From Cutibacterium porci (GTDB lineage Bacteria > Actinomycetota > Actinomycetes > Propionibacteriales > Propionibacteriaceae): a stretch of DNA of 64,000 nt. The notes under the pieces were generated by a model that ran no database searches, was not told where the DNA came from, and was given only the letters and a program-made list of their open reading frames with translations. The stretch is taken from assembly GCF_009696315.1 (NCBI RefSeq), contig NZ_VUMG01000001.1, positions 62,001 to 126,000 of the forward strand. Reading direction: 5' to 3'. Below are positions 35,538 to 44,695 of this stretch, one piece after another (within the stretch, counting starts at the first letter, position 1; each line of letters opens with the position of its first letter). The position numbers and the translations under genes are program-made.

Positions 35538-36719
35538 ATGACGAGATTTCTTCACACCTCCGATTGGCAATTGGGGATGACTCGGCACTATTTATCCAAA
35601 CGCGGCGATGATGACCCGCAGGCACGGTTTACTGCCGATCGCATCGAGACGGTCCGCAGGCTGGGCGATGTTGCCCGGCAGGAGGATTGCGAGTTTGTCA
35701 TCGTCGCCGGGGATGTCTTCGAAACCCACAATGTCTCCACTCAAATCATTGCCCGCGCGTGTGAAGCCATGGCCTCCATTAAACTGCCGGTGTACCTCCT
35801 GCCCGGAAATCACGACAGCCTAGAACCGGGTTGCCTCTGGGACAGACCAGAATTCACACAGCACTGCCCCGGTAACGTCCGGGTATTAAAAGACCAGACA
35901 GAGATCCAAGTCACTGACGGAAACAGCGTCGTCATCGCGACAATCGTCGCCGCTCCACTGACGACCCGCCACCCGTCGACCGATCCACTGGCTGAGCTTG
36001 CGAAAAGCCTGGAGCCCACCCAGACACCACGCATCCTGGTAGGACACGGCCAGCTTGAAGGATTATCAGGCGATACTCGCGATGCCCTCATCTCGCGAGC
36101 ACCCCTCGAGGATGCGATTACCCGAGGAGCGCTGAATTATGTCGCGTTGGGCGACCGTCACATTGCCTGGCCCCTGAACGATGATCACGCCGCCATTCGG
36201 TATAGCGGCACACAAGAGACGACGAGTTTCAACGAGGAGGGTGTCGGCACTGCGGTTATCGTCGACCTCAGTGATCCCCTTACCTGCCAGACGGTTGATG
36301 TCGGCACCTGGTTGCATGCCCGGGTGAGCCAGGAGGTAGCCAACGAGGCCGACTTGAACGCTCTGCGCGACACGTTGAACTCCTTCGACCATCGGGATCG
36401 CACCATTATTCGCTACGACCTCCACGGTCAGGTCACGATCTCGCAGAAGGCAGAGCTTGACGAGATCATCGCTGATTTTGAGACTGTCTTCGCCAGTATC
36501 GAACCGAGCGAAAACCGCCACGATCTCACCGTGATTGGTGACGATGTCAGCTTGGCTGACGCTGATGTGCCCAACTGGGTGCGAGACGCCGCCGACGAAC
36601 TTTCGGGCATGTGCGCCACCAGTGACGATGCCGTCGCTGCGCTCACGTTGCTGCACCGTCTCGTCAGCGCTGAAGTCGGTGCCGAGCCCGCACCACAGAC
36701 GACGGGGGTGTCACGATGA
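35538..36719 (+). CDS. Mre11/SbcD-like DNA repair metallophosphoesterase
   Basis: A 393-residue calcineurin-like phosphoesterase of the SbcD/YhaO/Mre11 group. Motifs are H-T-S-D-W-Q-L-G, V-A-G-D-V-F-E, L-P-G-N-H-D-S and G-H-G-Q-L-E. In the first motif the usual His (D-W-H) is Gln, and the last usual histidine pair (GH-H) is G-H-G-Q. It overlaps the ATPase gene by ATGA, the typical nuclease-ATPase pairing. It would process DNA ends or hairpins with its partner. The motif changes suggest a distinct subfamily. Confidence 0.88.
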   Translation: MTRFLHTSDWQLGMTRHYLSKRGDDDPQARFTADRIETVRRLGDVARQEDCEFVIVAGDVFETHNVSTQIIARACEAMASIKLPVYLLPGNHDSLEPGCLWDRPEFTQHCPGNVRVLKDQTEIQVTDGNSVVIATIVAAPLTTRHPSTDPLAELAKSLEPTQTPRILVGHGQLEGLSGDTRDALISRAPLEDAITRGALNYVALGDRHIAWPLNDDHAAIRYSGTQETTSFNEEGVGTAVIVDLSDPLTCQTVDVGTWLHARVSQEVANEADLNALRDTLNSFDHRDRTIIRYDLHGQVTISQKAELDEIIADFETVFASIEPSENRHDLTVIGDDVSLADADVPNWVRDAADELSGMCATSDDAVAALTLLHRLVSAEVGAEPAPQTTGVSR

Positions 36720-39322
36720 AGCTGCATCGCATACACGTCGAGAATTTCAAAGCAATTGACGATCGTACCCTCGAATTGCCCGACTGCGGGATCGTCATTG
36801 CAACCGGCCGCAACGAGGTCGGCAAGACCTCCATGGTGGAAGCCCTCGACCTGCTGCTCGATACCGGCACCAAGGCTTCGTCACGGTCCCGCAGGGTCAA
36901 GACTGCCCAACCGTACGGCACATCGCTGCAGGTGGTCGTCGAAGCCGAAATGACGATCGGTGATCACCGCTTCATCCACCGCAAGTGCTTCCTCAAGGAT
37001 AAGGAGTCGTCCCTGAAATTCCTTGCTGGGCCCCGCGCTGGCGAGACCATCACCGGTGATGAGGCCGTCGAGACCATGGAGACTCTGTTATCCGGCACAG
37101 ATCGGACGCTGTGGGATGCTCTGCGCCTCATGCAGGCGAGTGGCCTGTCCCCCCTACAGCTGAATTCTTCCCAAGCCCTCACTGCGGCCTTGGAACAGGC
37201 CGGCGGGCAGCAACCCGACGAGGGATCCGGCGGGGGGCTCATGGAGCGAGCCCGGGTCGAATACGAGAAGTACTTCACGCCTGGGGGGTCGGAACGTCGC
37301 AACGTTGCCGCACGTCGCGCCGAGCTCGAAGATGTTCGCAGTAACCTCGCCACAGCGCAAGACAAGCTCGCTGAAGTTGACGAGGTCGTCGATTCCCTCA
37401 GCAGAATCAATGAGCAGATCAGTTACGACCGGACCGTCGTAGCCAGCAAGAAAACTGACTGCGACCTAGCGGAGGCTGCTGTAGCAAGCCTCGACCACCT
37501 TGAGAAAGAGGTTGAGGCCACGAGACATACCGCCGATGAGGCAGCGCAGCGTCGCGCCGAAGCCCAGACTGCTCACGAGTTGAGAGTCAAACTTATCGAC
37601 GATCGTGCTCAAGCCCAGAGCGAGCACGAACGCTACCGGAAGGTGGCCTCAGAGCTATCGGCATTAGTACAAGGCGTCGTTGAAGAGCAAGAAGACGCCC
37701 AATCGGCTCTCGATGAAACTCAGAAGGCAGTTGCACAAGCTGAGAAAGCGGAAGCCGAGGCTCGGCAAACCCTTGTAGCAGCGCGGGTTGGTGAAAAGTC
37801 AGCCAAGGCCCGGCAGCAACTCGACCTGATCAAGGACCTCAAGGAGCGCATCGCAGCTGAACGCCAGCGTCTCGATGCCGAGAAGGTGGACGACCAGGCA
37901 CTCTCAGCGCTAAGGAAAGCTGTCAAGGCCGATGATCTTGCTCGCGAAAAAGCATCCATGGCTAGCCCACAGCTTGCCGTCGAGCACCTCACCGACGAGG
38001 TCCCGCTACGTATCGACGGCGCCGACCTCGACGTCCCGATAGGTCAGACGAGTCAGCGCCGGGTCGATGACGAACTCGTCATGGAGATAGGTGACGCGTG
38101 GCGAGTACGGATCTGCCCGACTTCGGAGGTCATGGCCTTGGGACAAGACGCCGAGACGGCTCACCAAGCCGTGGTGTCCCAGCTCGAAAGCTTAGGTGTG
38201 ACGAGTCTGGAGCAGGCAGAGTCCCGTCTAGCTGAACGCAAGGTCATGGAGACCCGCATCTCCTCCTGGCAAGAACGCCTTAAACAGGCGCAGGGCGAGG
38301 CCACCATCAGTGAGCTTGAGGCCATGGCTGAGCGCGACGCCGGCGCCGTCAGCATGACAGTCGAGGAGGCTCAGAGGTCAGAAGAGAACGCTGTCGCCGC
38401 AGCGAGTAAAGCACGTACCGCCCAGCGTCAGGCTGACGAGCGACTCAAAGCCGTGCAAGAGCGTTATAGGGAGGCCCACGAGAAGGTTTTCCGGGCACGT
38501 GTCGATATGGATAAGTCTGATGAAACGGCCACCAGACTCTCTACGGAACTGACGGCTGCACGCGAGGTTACCAGCGATCAGACCCTCGCCGAGGCTCTCG
38601 CCACCACCCAGGAGCAGGATCTCGTTGCGCGGGCCGAAGCCGATCGTGCCCAGGCCGCACTCGCGGAACGCAACCCTGACCAGGTTCACACCGAGGCTGA
38701 GGGCGCACGGGTCGCGCTGAAGACAGCGACCGAACGCCTCGAGAACAACATCCGTCGTCAGGCCGAGCTCAGCGGTCAGTTGCAGGGACTCGGGCGCCAG
38801 CAGCGGCAGGCCGAGGTCGACGCCCTTACCGTCACGGAGCATCAGCTGGCCCGACAGGTGGCTGGGTTGGAGCAACGGGCGCGGTCAGCCAAGTTGCTGT
38901 ACGAGACTCTGAAAGCCCACTTGGAACGCGTGCGGCAGTCCTACGTAGCACCCTTCACTACCCAAATCGACCACATTGGGCGCGGGGTTTTCGGTCAGGA
39001 TCTCCACGTCGAGATCAATTCGGACTTGTCAGTCGTAGCACGTCAGCTCAATGGATCCCGACTGGAATGGGACCAGTTGTCGTCAGGGGCTCGCGAGCAG
39101 CTGGGGTTGGTCGTCCGGCTGGCTGTCGCTCGGCTCATTGACCCCGACGATGGCGTGCCGGTGATCCTCGACGACGCCCTAGTGTATTCCGATCCTGTCA
39201 GGGTTAGGCACATCCTCAGCGAAGTCGCGCAAGGAGCCCGGACGAGCCAGATCGTGGTGTTCACCAGCGCCCCGGAAAGGTATGACTCCGTACCGGGAGC
39301 ACAGCGCGTTGACTTTGACTGA
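36716..39322 (+). CDS. Rad50/SbcC-like (YhaN-like) SMC ATPase
   Basis: An 868-residue ABC/SMC-type ATPase. Walker A is G-R-N-E-V-G-K-T-S (31-39). Long coiled coils run about 170-410 and 480-770. The signature-like LSSGAREQLGLV and Walker B VPVILDDALVYSD are near 800-840. A small globular beta-type insert lies near the hairpin (about 415-470) and no CxxC zinc hook is visible there, in contrast to Rad50 and E. coli SbcC. The ATGA overlap with the nuclease gene shows they form one unit. Confidence 0.9.
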   Translation: MKLHRIHVENFKAIDDRTLELPDCGIVIATGRNEVGKTSMVEALDLLLDTGTKASSRSRRVKTAQPYGTSLQVVVEAEMTIGDHRFIHRKCFLKDKESSLKFLAGPRAGETITGDEAVETMETLLSGTDRTLWDALRLMQASGLSPLQLNSSQALTAALEQAGGQQPDEGSGGGLMERARVEYEKYFTPGGSERRNVAARRAELEDVRSNLATAQDKLAEVDEVVDSLSRINEQISYDRTVVASKKTDCDLAEAAVASLDHLEKEVEATRHTADEAAQRRAEAQTAHELRVKLIDDRAQAQSEHERYRKVASELSALVQGVVEEQEDAQSALDETQKAVAQAEKAEAEARQTLVAARVGEKSAKARQQLDLIKDLKERIAAERQRLDAEKVDDQALSALRKAVKADDLAREKASMASPQLAVEHLTDEVPLRIDGADLDVPIGQTSQRRVDDELVMEIGDAWRVRICPTSEVMALGQDAETAHQAVVSQLESLGVTSLEQAESRLAERKVMETRISSWQERLKQAQGEATISELEAMAERDAGAVSMTVEEAQRSEENAVAAASKARTAQRQADERLKAVQERYREAHEKVFRARVDMDKSDETATRLSTELTAAREVTSDQTLAEALATTQEQDLVARAEADRAQAALAERNPDQVHTEAEGARVALKTATERLENNIRRQAELSGQLQGLGRQQRQAEVDALTVTEHQLARQVAGLEQRARSAKLLYETLKAHLERVRQSYVAPFTTQIDHIGRGVFGQDLHVEINSDLSVVARQLNGSRLEWDQLSSGAREQLGLVVRLAVARLIDPDDGVPVILDDALVYSDPVRVRHILSEVAQGARTSQIVVFTSAPERYDSVPGAQRVDFD

Positions 39323-39371
39323 GTGACACCGGCACCCCGGCCGACCTAGCTTCTGAGCCTGCGAAACCCGC

Positions 39372-40694
39372 TCAGGCGCCGGTCCTCATCCAGGCGTCTC
39401 CATGTGCACGCCACGTCAGGATCACGCAGCGCACTACCATGAACCCGCTGAAGGCAACCCACAGCCAGACAACGGCAGCGGCAGGGTCTGACGGCGCCCA
39501 CAGGTGAACGGCCCAGACCATTGGTAGATACACCAGAAACATGACAACCTGCGCACCCGACAGCCACCGCCCGTCGCCAGCCCCAATGAGCACCCCGTCA
39601 AGAACGAAGGTCGGCCCGGCAACGATCTGCTGGGCCGCCACCACGAGTAACCCGGCGGCAACCGCGCGGTGGACAGCAGGGTCATCGGTGTACAGCGCAG
39701 GAAGTAGCTGATGGAAGGCCAGCAATAGGACACCTACAACGACACCGGCTATGAGCCCCCATCGTGTCATCGTGGCGGTCAGAGACCTGGTGCGGCGAGT
39801 GTCGCCAGCTCCGAGGCTCGCCCCGGTCAGGGCTTGGCCGGCAATACCCAAAGCGTCCATGGCCATGAGCAGCAGATTCCATATCGTCATAGTCACCTGA
39901 TATGACGCCATGGTGATCGCTCCAGATCGGGCCGCAACCCAGGTCGTCACGTAGAGAGCGGCACGCAACGCCAGGGTGCGGATAAGTAACGGGATGCCGT
40001 CACGCAGGCTCGATGTAATACCGCGCGGCATTAAGCTCAAGTCAAAACCGCGAGTCCGTACCCGCAACACCGACACCAACGCCACTGCCATGGCGATTTG
40101 GCAGACGAGGGTACCAATAGCAGACCCCTGGATGCCCCAGCCAAGGCCGATCACAAACCACACGTTGAGTACCAGGTTCGCACTAAAAGTGACGACAGTC
40201 ACAACGAGGGGTGTGCGGGTATCTTGGAACCCACGCAGAACACCGGTGACCGCCATCGTCGCGAGCATCGCGGGCACCCCAAAACCGGTGATGCGCAAAT
40301 ATCGTCCTGCCTGTTCAGCGACTGCACCGCTAGCTCCAAACCACCCTGCCACCGTTACCGGAAGAGCCACCAGCATGACCGCCACGAGCACGCCAATAAT
40401 GACAGACAGCCACAAGCCATCAACACCAGTTTGGGCGGCTCCCCTCTGATCCCCCGCCCCCATCCGACGCGACGATGTTGCCGTCGTCGCGTAGGCGAGA
40501 AAAACAAATAGCCCAGTGAACGTCGTCAACGCTGCCGAAGCGACGCCAAGCCCCGCCAACTCCTCCGTGCCCAGATGACCGACCACCGCAGAGTCTGCGA
40601 CAAGGAACAGCGGCTCTGCGATGAGAGACAAGAAAGCGGGTACCGCCAGATTCAGAATCTGACGGTACCCGGCCGACGGATCTCCTCGGACCAT
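39372..40694 (-). CDS. MATE-family efflux transporter (DinF-like)
   Basis: A 440-residue, 12-helix MATE transporter: an N-terminal ILNLAVPAFLSLIAEPLF segment, LGTEELAGLGVA and later GFGVPAMLATMAVTGVLRG match the DinF branch. It exports cationic drugs or other compounds by ion antiport. Its start overlaps the stop of the TetR gene (TGATG), so the pair is one operon. It is convergent with the ATPase gene (49-bp gap). Confidence 0.9.
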   Translation of the reverse strand: MVRGDPSAGYRQILNLAVPAFLSLIAEPLFLVADSAVVGHLGTEELAGLGVASAALTTFTGLFVFLAYATTATSSRRMGAGDQRGAAQTGVDGLWLSVIIGVLVAVMLVALPVTVAGWFGASGAVAEQAGRYLRITGFGVPAMLATMAVTGVLRGFQDTRTPLVVTVVTFSANLVLNVWFVIGLGWGIQGSAIGTLVCQIAMAVALVSVLRVRTRGFDLSLMPRGITSSLRDGIPLLIRTLALRAALYVTTWVAARSGAITMASYQVTMTIWNLLLMAMDALGIAGQALTGASLGAGDTRRTRSLTATMTRWGLIAGVVVGVLLLAFHQLLPALYTDDPAVHRAVAAGLLVVAAQQIVAGPTFVLDGVLIGAGDGRWLSGAQVVMFLVYLPMVWAVHLWAPSDPAAAVVWLWVAFSGFMVVRCVILTWRAHGDAWMRTGA

Positions 40695-41341
40695 CAGGCT
40701 CGGGCTATCGCGCCGCGCAGGGATTCACGAATGACATTGAGAACCCGGTCGGCTCGTTGTGGAGTTTCCTCACCACGCAGAGGACCCGAGGTCGACAGCG
40801 ACACAAAGCCATGAAGCACAGACCACACCAGGATGACGAGGCCGCCAACATCAACGTGATCGGGAAGCCTCACGTCAGGACCAGAAAGGACGTCCCGGAT
40901 AACTGAACCAGGCAAATTTGGTGCTTTCGATCGGTCCTTTTTACACGCATCGAGTCCTGCATCCGAGATGCGGAACGCAACATCGAACAGCCCTGGCTCC
41001 GCCAAAACGAAATCAAGATATGCACGACAGGCAGCCACGAGCCGGGCAACTGCGACAGTTTCACCGTCAACGGCCTGGGCCTCAGATACTGCTTCACGCA
41101 TCACGGTGCCGATTTGATCGGCAGCAGCGAACCCCACCTCGTCGAGAAGCGCCTCGCGATTCGCGAAATGACGATAGGCGGCGTTGGGTGATACGCCCGC
41201 GCGGCGAGTCGCTTCGCGGAGCACAACGGCCTCGGCGCCACCGCTGCGAGCCATCTCCAACCCCACCTTCACAAGGGCTTCATGAAGATGGCCGTGATGG
41301 TAGGCCTGTCGTGGCTGCGACGAGCCATGCGTCTGCGTCAT
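40694..41341 (-). CDS. TetR-family repressor
   Basis: A 215-residue TetR/AcrR regulator. The N-terminal helix-turn-helix (about 20-65) reads VLREATRRAGVSPNAAYRHFANREALLDEV; the C-terminal ligand domain resembles TetR_C_33-like domains. It precedes and overlaps the MATE gene and probably represses both through the palindrome at 41375-41391. Confidence 0.9.
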   Translation of the reverse strand: MTQTHGSSQPRQAYHHGHLHEALVKVGLEMARSGGAEAVVLREATRRAGVSPNAAYRHFANREALLDEVGFAAADQIGTVMREAVSEAQAVDGETVAVARLVAACRAYLDFVLAEPGLFDVAFRISDAGLDACKKDRSKAPNLPGSVIRDVLSGPDVRLPDHVDVGGLVILVWSVLHGFVSLSTSGPLRGEETPQRADRVLNVIRESLRGAIARA

Positions 41342-41374
41342 GTAATGATCCCCCGGTCCGTTAGTAGTATGGCG

Positions 41375-41391
41375 TCAACCTGGCTGGTTGA
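41375..41391. promoter_or_regulatory. Candidate TetR operator
   Basis: TCAACC-5nt-GGTTGA is a perfect 6-bp inverted repeat about 34 nt upstream of the tetR start, in the gap shared with the divergent pabC-like gene. Further CCAACCA half-sites follow toward 41455. Confidence 0.55.
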
Positions 41392-41480
41392 GTGCTGACG
41401 CCCAACCATACGCAACATCTCCGTGGCCTCGGATAACCACTCCTATAACCACCCAACCATTACTCAACTAGGCTGAACGC

Positions 41481-42359
41481 ATGAATTCAAGTGTTCCATA
41501 TCTGCTAGCCATCCTCGGTGAAGGGGTCGTGCCGCCATCCACCATGGTGTGCCACGCAGACGACCTCGGACTGGTGCGTGGGGACGGCGTCTTTGACACA
41601 ACCCGTATCGTGACCGCCCAGGATGGAACGTCGCGCATCGACCACCTCGACGAGCATCTCTCACGGTTCGCCCGCTCTATCGCAGGAGTGGATGGCCCCA
41701 CCCCTGACCTAGATTCCTGGCATCACCTCATCGACGACGCAGCGCGCACCTGGCGTATCCCCGGCGAGGCGGCCCTTAAACTCGTGTACACCAACGGCCG
41801 TCAGGTTGTCCCCGGGCCTCCCCGAGGCTTTCTCATCATCTCTCCCCTCTCCGAAACCGCGATCGAGGAACGGGAGGGGATCGATGTCTTGTGCCTCTCG
41901 CGCGGGGTCACAAGCGAAGCCTTCGCCGACGCCCCCTGGCTTCTCGGCGGTGTCAAAACCCTGTCTTACGCCGTCAACGTGGCAGCCCTGCGCTATGCCC
42001 GATCCCAGGGCTCCGACGACGTCATCTTCACCTCAACTGACGGTTACCTGCTTGAAGGGCCAACCTCCGGGTTAATCATCGAGGCCGCAGATGGATTGTG
42101 GACGACCCCCACCGGTGCCACCGGCATCCTGAGCTCTATCACGGTCAGCACTGTCTTCGACGCCGCTGATGAGGAAGGGTTCAAGACCTCTACTCGTCTC
42201 ATAAAGAGCGCAGAGCTGCTACGCGCCCAGGGAGCGTGGCTGCTGTCGTCGGTGCGTGGCGTCGCGCCCATTCTCAGTGTCGACAGCCATCCACTTGCCC
42301 AAGATGAGGACATGACGCGCCGGTTGCGGACCTGGGCGGGATTTGATGCCTGTCACTGA
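41481..42359 (+). CDS. pabC: Aminotransferase class IV, probable aminodeoxychorismate lyase
   Basis: A 292-residue fold-type IV PLP enzyme. The PLP lysine is in GVKTLSYAVN (about 155-165), with the following DDVIFTSTDGYLLEGPTSGL region that holds cofactor phosphate and substrate. Length and the L-V-R-G-D-G-V-F-D-T-T-R start motif fit 4-amino-4-deoxychorismate lyase (folate pathway) or a D-amino acid/branched-chain aminotransferase. Without pabA/pabB nearby the assignment is moderate. It overlaps the next gene by 14 nt. Confidence 0.75.
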   Translation: MNSSVPYLLAILGEGVVPPSTMVCHADDLGLVRGDGVFDTTRIVTAQDGTSRIDHLDEHLSRFARSIAGVDGPTPDLDSWHHLIDDAARTWRIPGEAALKLVYTNGRQVVPGPPRGFLIISPLSETAIEEREGIDVLCLSRGVTSEAFADAPWLLGGVKTLSYAVNVAALRYARSQGSDDVIFTSTDGYLLEGPTSGLIIEAADGLWTTPTGATGILSSITVSTVFDAADEEGFKTSTRLIKSAELLRAQGAWLLSSVRGVAPILSVDSHPLAQDEDMTRRLRTWAGFDACH

Positions 42360-42834
42360 CTCCGCATCTGCGGCAACCAAGATCCTCGCCAAGACCAAAA
42401 TCCCACACGTCCTTCATAGCTATGACCACGATCCGTCCAACCACCATTTCGGCGATGAGGGTGCCACGAAGCTCGGCTTTGACCCGTCAATCGTGCTCAA
42501 GACCCTAGTTATCGAACTGGCCCCTTCGGGCACTCTTGCCGTCGCCGTTGTTCCGGTGAGTCGCCAGGTTGATCTCAAAGCCTTCGCCTCAGTCATGGGT
42601 GCGAAAAAAGCCGCCATGGCCACCCCAGCGGCAGCAGGATGCGCGACTGGGTACATCGTTGGGGGAATTTCTCCCCTAGGACAGAAAAAGCGGCTGCCCA
42701 TCTGCATCGACGAATCGGTGCTCGGGCAGCCGCGAGTACTAGTTTCGGGCGGGCGTCGAGGTCTGTCGGTGGAATTGTCACCGTCTGACTTGGTGACGGT
42801 CACCGGGGCAGTAACGGCGAAAATCGCCCGCTAA
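42346..42834 (+). CDS. ybaK: YbaK-family aminoacyl-tRNA deacylase
   Basis: A 162-residue YbaK/EbsC protein. It has the core V-L-K-T-L-V-I, G-A-K-K-A-A-M-A, the G-Y-I-V-G-G-I-S-P-L-G-Q loop and C-I-D-E-S. YbaK clears Cys-tRNA(Pro) mischarged by prolyl-tRNA synthetase. The ATG at 42346 overlaps the pabC-like stop by 14 nt, so coupled translation is likely. It is convergent with the next gene 12 nt away. Confidence 0.92.
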   Translation: MPVTDSASAATKILAKTKIPHVLHSYDHDPSNHHFGDEGATKLGFDPSIVLKTLVIELAPSGTLAVAVVPVSRQVDLKAFASVMGAKKAAMATPAAAGCATGYIVGGISPLGQKKRLPICIDESVLGQPRVLVSGGRRGLSVELSPSDLVTVTGAVTAKIAR

Positions 42835-42846
42835 CGCCAGTTTTGG

Positions 42847-43242
42847 TCACTTACTGGAAGCTTTGCTGATCGACTTAGGCAAAACGAACAGTCCCACCAT
42901 GATGATGACGCCGAGAACGACGTGAATCCACTTGATGGCGCCGCCATCGCTTAACTCGCCGAGAGCGAATTGAACAAGGAGGATCACGGCCATGCCGGCG
43001 GCGTGGCCGACAACCGCCGATGGTCCACCGCGACGCTTCCACATCACCGCCAAGATAGCCGCGATGATCGTCGCGAGCACGGTCACAATGCCAAAGGCCA
43101 TGTGCACGTCACCAAGACCGCGAACCCCTGAAAGCATGAAACAGGCCAAAACAGCCTGGACGATAACGGACCCCACTGCGATCCAGGCGCAGATATGTAA
43201 GGCCTTCGGAGCAGAAGGGACAGAGGTGTGCTGCTGTGTCAT
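42847..43242 (-). CDS. Four-helix integral membrane protein with one His per helix
   Basis: A 131-residue protein with four hydrophobic helices (about 15-37, 44-65, 75-95, 104-122). Each helix region contains one His (ALHICAW, DVHMAFG, VVGHAAG, KWIHVVLG). That spacing recalls haem-binding four-helix membrane domains (cytochrome b561- or CtaA-like), but no further motif allows a firm call. The start is the ATG for MTQQHTS, three codons inside a longer opening. Alone on its strand between ybaK and the next membrane protein gene. Confidence 0.6.
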   Translation of the reverse strand: MTQQHTSVPSAPKALHICAWIAVGSVIVQAVLACFMLSGVRGLGDVHMAFGIVTVLATIIAAILAVMWKRRGGPSAVVGHAAGMAVILLVQFALGELSDGGAIKWIHVVLGVIIMVGLFVLPKSISKASSK

Positions 43243-43277
43243 GACCCACACTCTAGGCTATGACTACGGCTTTAGCG

Positions 43278-43811
43278 TCATCGCGAGCGGCGCCCCACCA
43301 TCACCCACGGCCCCCACCAGCATCCCAGCGCGCTGGCTGCCACGAGGGCCGGCCAGGAGATTTCCACCACCGCCGACATATCCGGGATGAGGGCATAAAG
43401 ACCCGCTGCTCCCAGCACAACAGCCACCGCGCATACGGCCCCACCGGCGATACGTTGGCTACTGCGCCGAACAAGATGCCCACCCAGTAGAGCCGCCATG
43501 AGCACGACCGGGATGAGGAGAATCACCGTTACTCCCATCGCGTAAAGCAGCCCAACCAGGAGGCTTCCGAGCCAGCCACGCGTCGGCATGCTCGTCCTAG
43601 TGCCATCGATACCTGGACCTGTCGCCCAGATTGCCAGCGTCAGCCCCCACACCAGTCCAGAGATGGCCATAGCAACGATAAAGGCGCCAGCGGATCTACT
43701 CACCCGTGCCGACTCCGTGGTGGCATCCAAAACGTGCGAACCACCCTGATCCACGTGGCCCAGGCGCGCTCTGACGTCGAGGATGTTCTCCTCGCTGGAT
43801 CGACGATTCAC
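43278..43811 (-). CDS. Hypothetical membrane protein
   Basis: A 177-residue protein with a ~35-residue polar N-terminus and four hydrophobic helices (about 42-64, 83-108, 119-137, 148-167). I do not recognise a family. The GTG start overlaps the stop of the L,D-transpeptidase gene (GTGA), so it is translationally coupled to that wall enzyme. Confidence 0.6.
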   Translation of the reverse strand: MNRRSSEENILDVRARLGHVDQGGSHVLDATTESARVSRSAGAFIVAMAISGLVWGLTLAIWATGPGIDGTRTSMPTRGWLGSLLVGLLYAMGVTVILLIPVVLMAALLGGHLVRRSSQRIAGGAVCAVAVVLGAAGLYALIPDMSAVVEISWPALVAASALGCWWGPWVMVGRRSR

Positions 43812-44593
43812 CGCACCTTCACTTTCGTGCCTTCATGGGCAAATCTGTAGAGAGCCTCGGAATCCTTGGGCGCCAGCCGGGCACAGCCATGACTGGAATA
43901 CCCGGGCAGTCCCAGGGTATCCACCGGCTGAGCAGGCTTCTTCGTCTTGTCATCCCAAGGAATCTGATGGAAACCGATAGTTCCCTTCGCCCCGGGGCGT
44001 TGGTAGAAGGACAAGAAATTAGGGATATACCAGTGGATGCCGTCCTCAGTCGACGCCGCGTGACGCACCTTATATTCGACTTCGTAGTTCCCCACGGGAG
44101 TCTTCCACGGCTCAGCGGTGGTGAGCATGGCCCGCTTCACGACCCCGTTCTCGACGAGGTACACGCGATTTTCTGCCTTCATCCACAAGACGTAGGTGCC
44201 TGCTCCAGCCGAGGACTTTGCACCAACGGTGAGGGACGCGCGTGGCGGCGTCGGGCTAGGGGTCGCCGCAGGTGACCTATCGGCCTTCGGAGCCGCAGAG
44301 TTCCTCGATTCACCGTCGCCGTCATAGTCAGAGGGTCGGGCTGTAACCGGTCGGGTACGTGAAGCGTGAGCAGTCGGACCTAAGGACGCGCAGGTCACCG
44401 GGCGTTGGTGCCGGGTGCGCAAGTCGCCCGCACCGGGCACGGAGTTGATGCACGGCGCCGAGACAGGCATCGACGATCCACAGCCAGAGACCAGCAAAAC
44501 CATTGCCACTAGCACGCCAGTAACACCGCCGCGACGCCACAGGCGTGAGTCGACGCGCGATTCCCGGTTCGAGATGTTTCCGGAGGCATGCAC
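43808..44593 (-). CDS. L,D-transpeptidase lipoprotein (YkuD domain)
   Basis: A 261-residue protein. An N-terminal helix ends in a lipobox (L-V-S-G-C-G), so it is membrane-anchored outside the cell. A Pro/Ser-rich spacer leads to a YkuD domain from about 130. The active site reads H-Q-I-P (IGFHQIP) and S-S-H-G-C-A-R-L with the catalytic Cys. It forms 3-3 or anchors proteins in peptidoglycan. The GTG start is the only one upstream of the signal. Its stop overlaps the next gene by GTGA. Confidence 0.88.
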   Translation of the reverse strand: MHASGNISNRESRVDSRLWRRGGVTGVLVAMVLLVSGCGSSMPVSAPCINSVPGAGDLRTRHQRPVTCASLGPTAHASRTRPVTARPSDYDGDGESRNSAAPKADRSPAATPSPTPPRASLTVGAKSSAGAGTYVLWMKAENRVYLVENGVVKRAMLTTAEPWKTPVGNYEVEYKVRHAASTEDGIHWYIPNFLSFYQRPGAKGTIGFHQIPWDDKTKKPAQPVDTLGLPGYSSHGCARLAPKDSEALYRFAHEGTKVKVR

Positions 44594-44695
44594 AGGTCAA
44601 GTTTAGAGGCGTCGCATCGACCTACAACGTTGATGCCATCGCATAGTCCCCCATGCCGGGGGCAGACTTGAAGGAGTCGGCAGAAAGAGAAGGCT

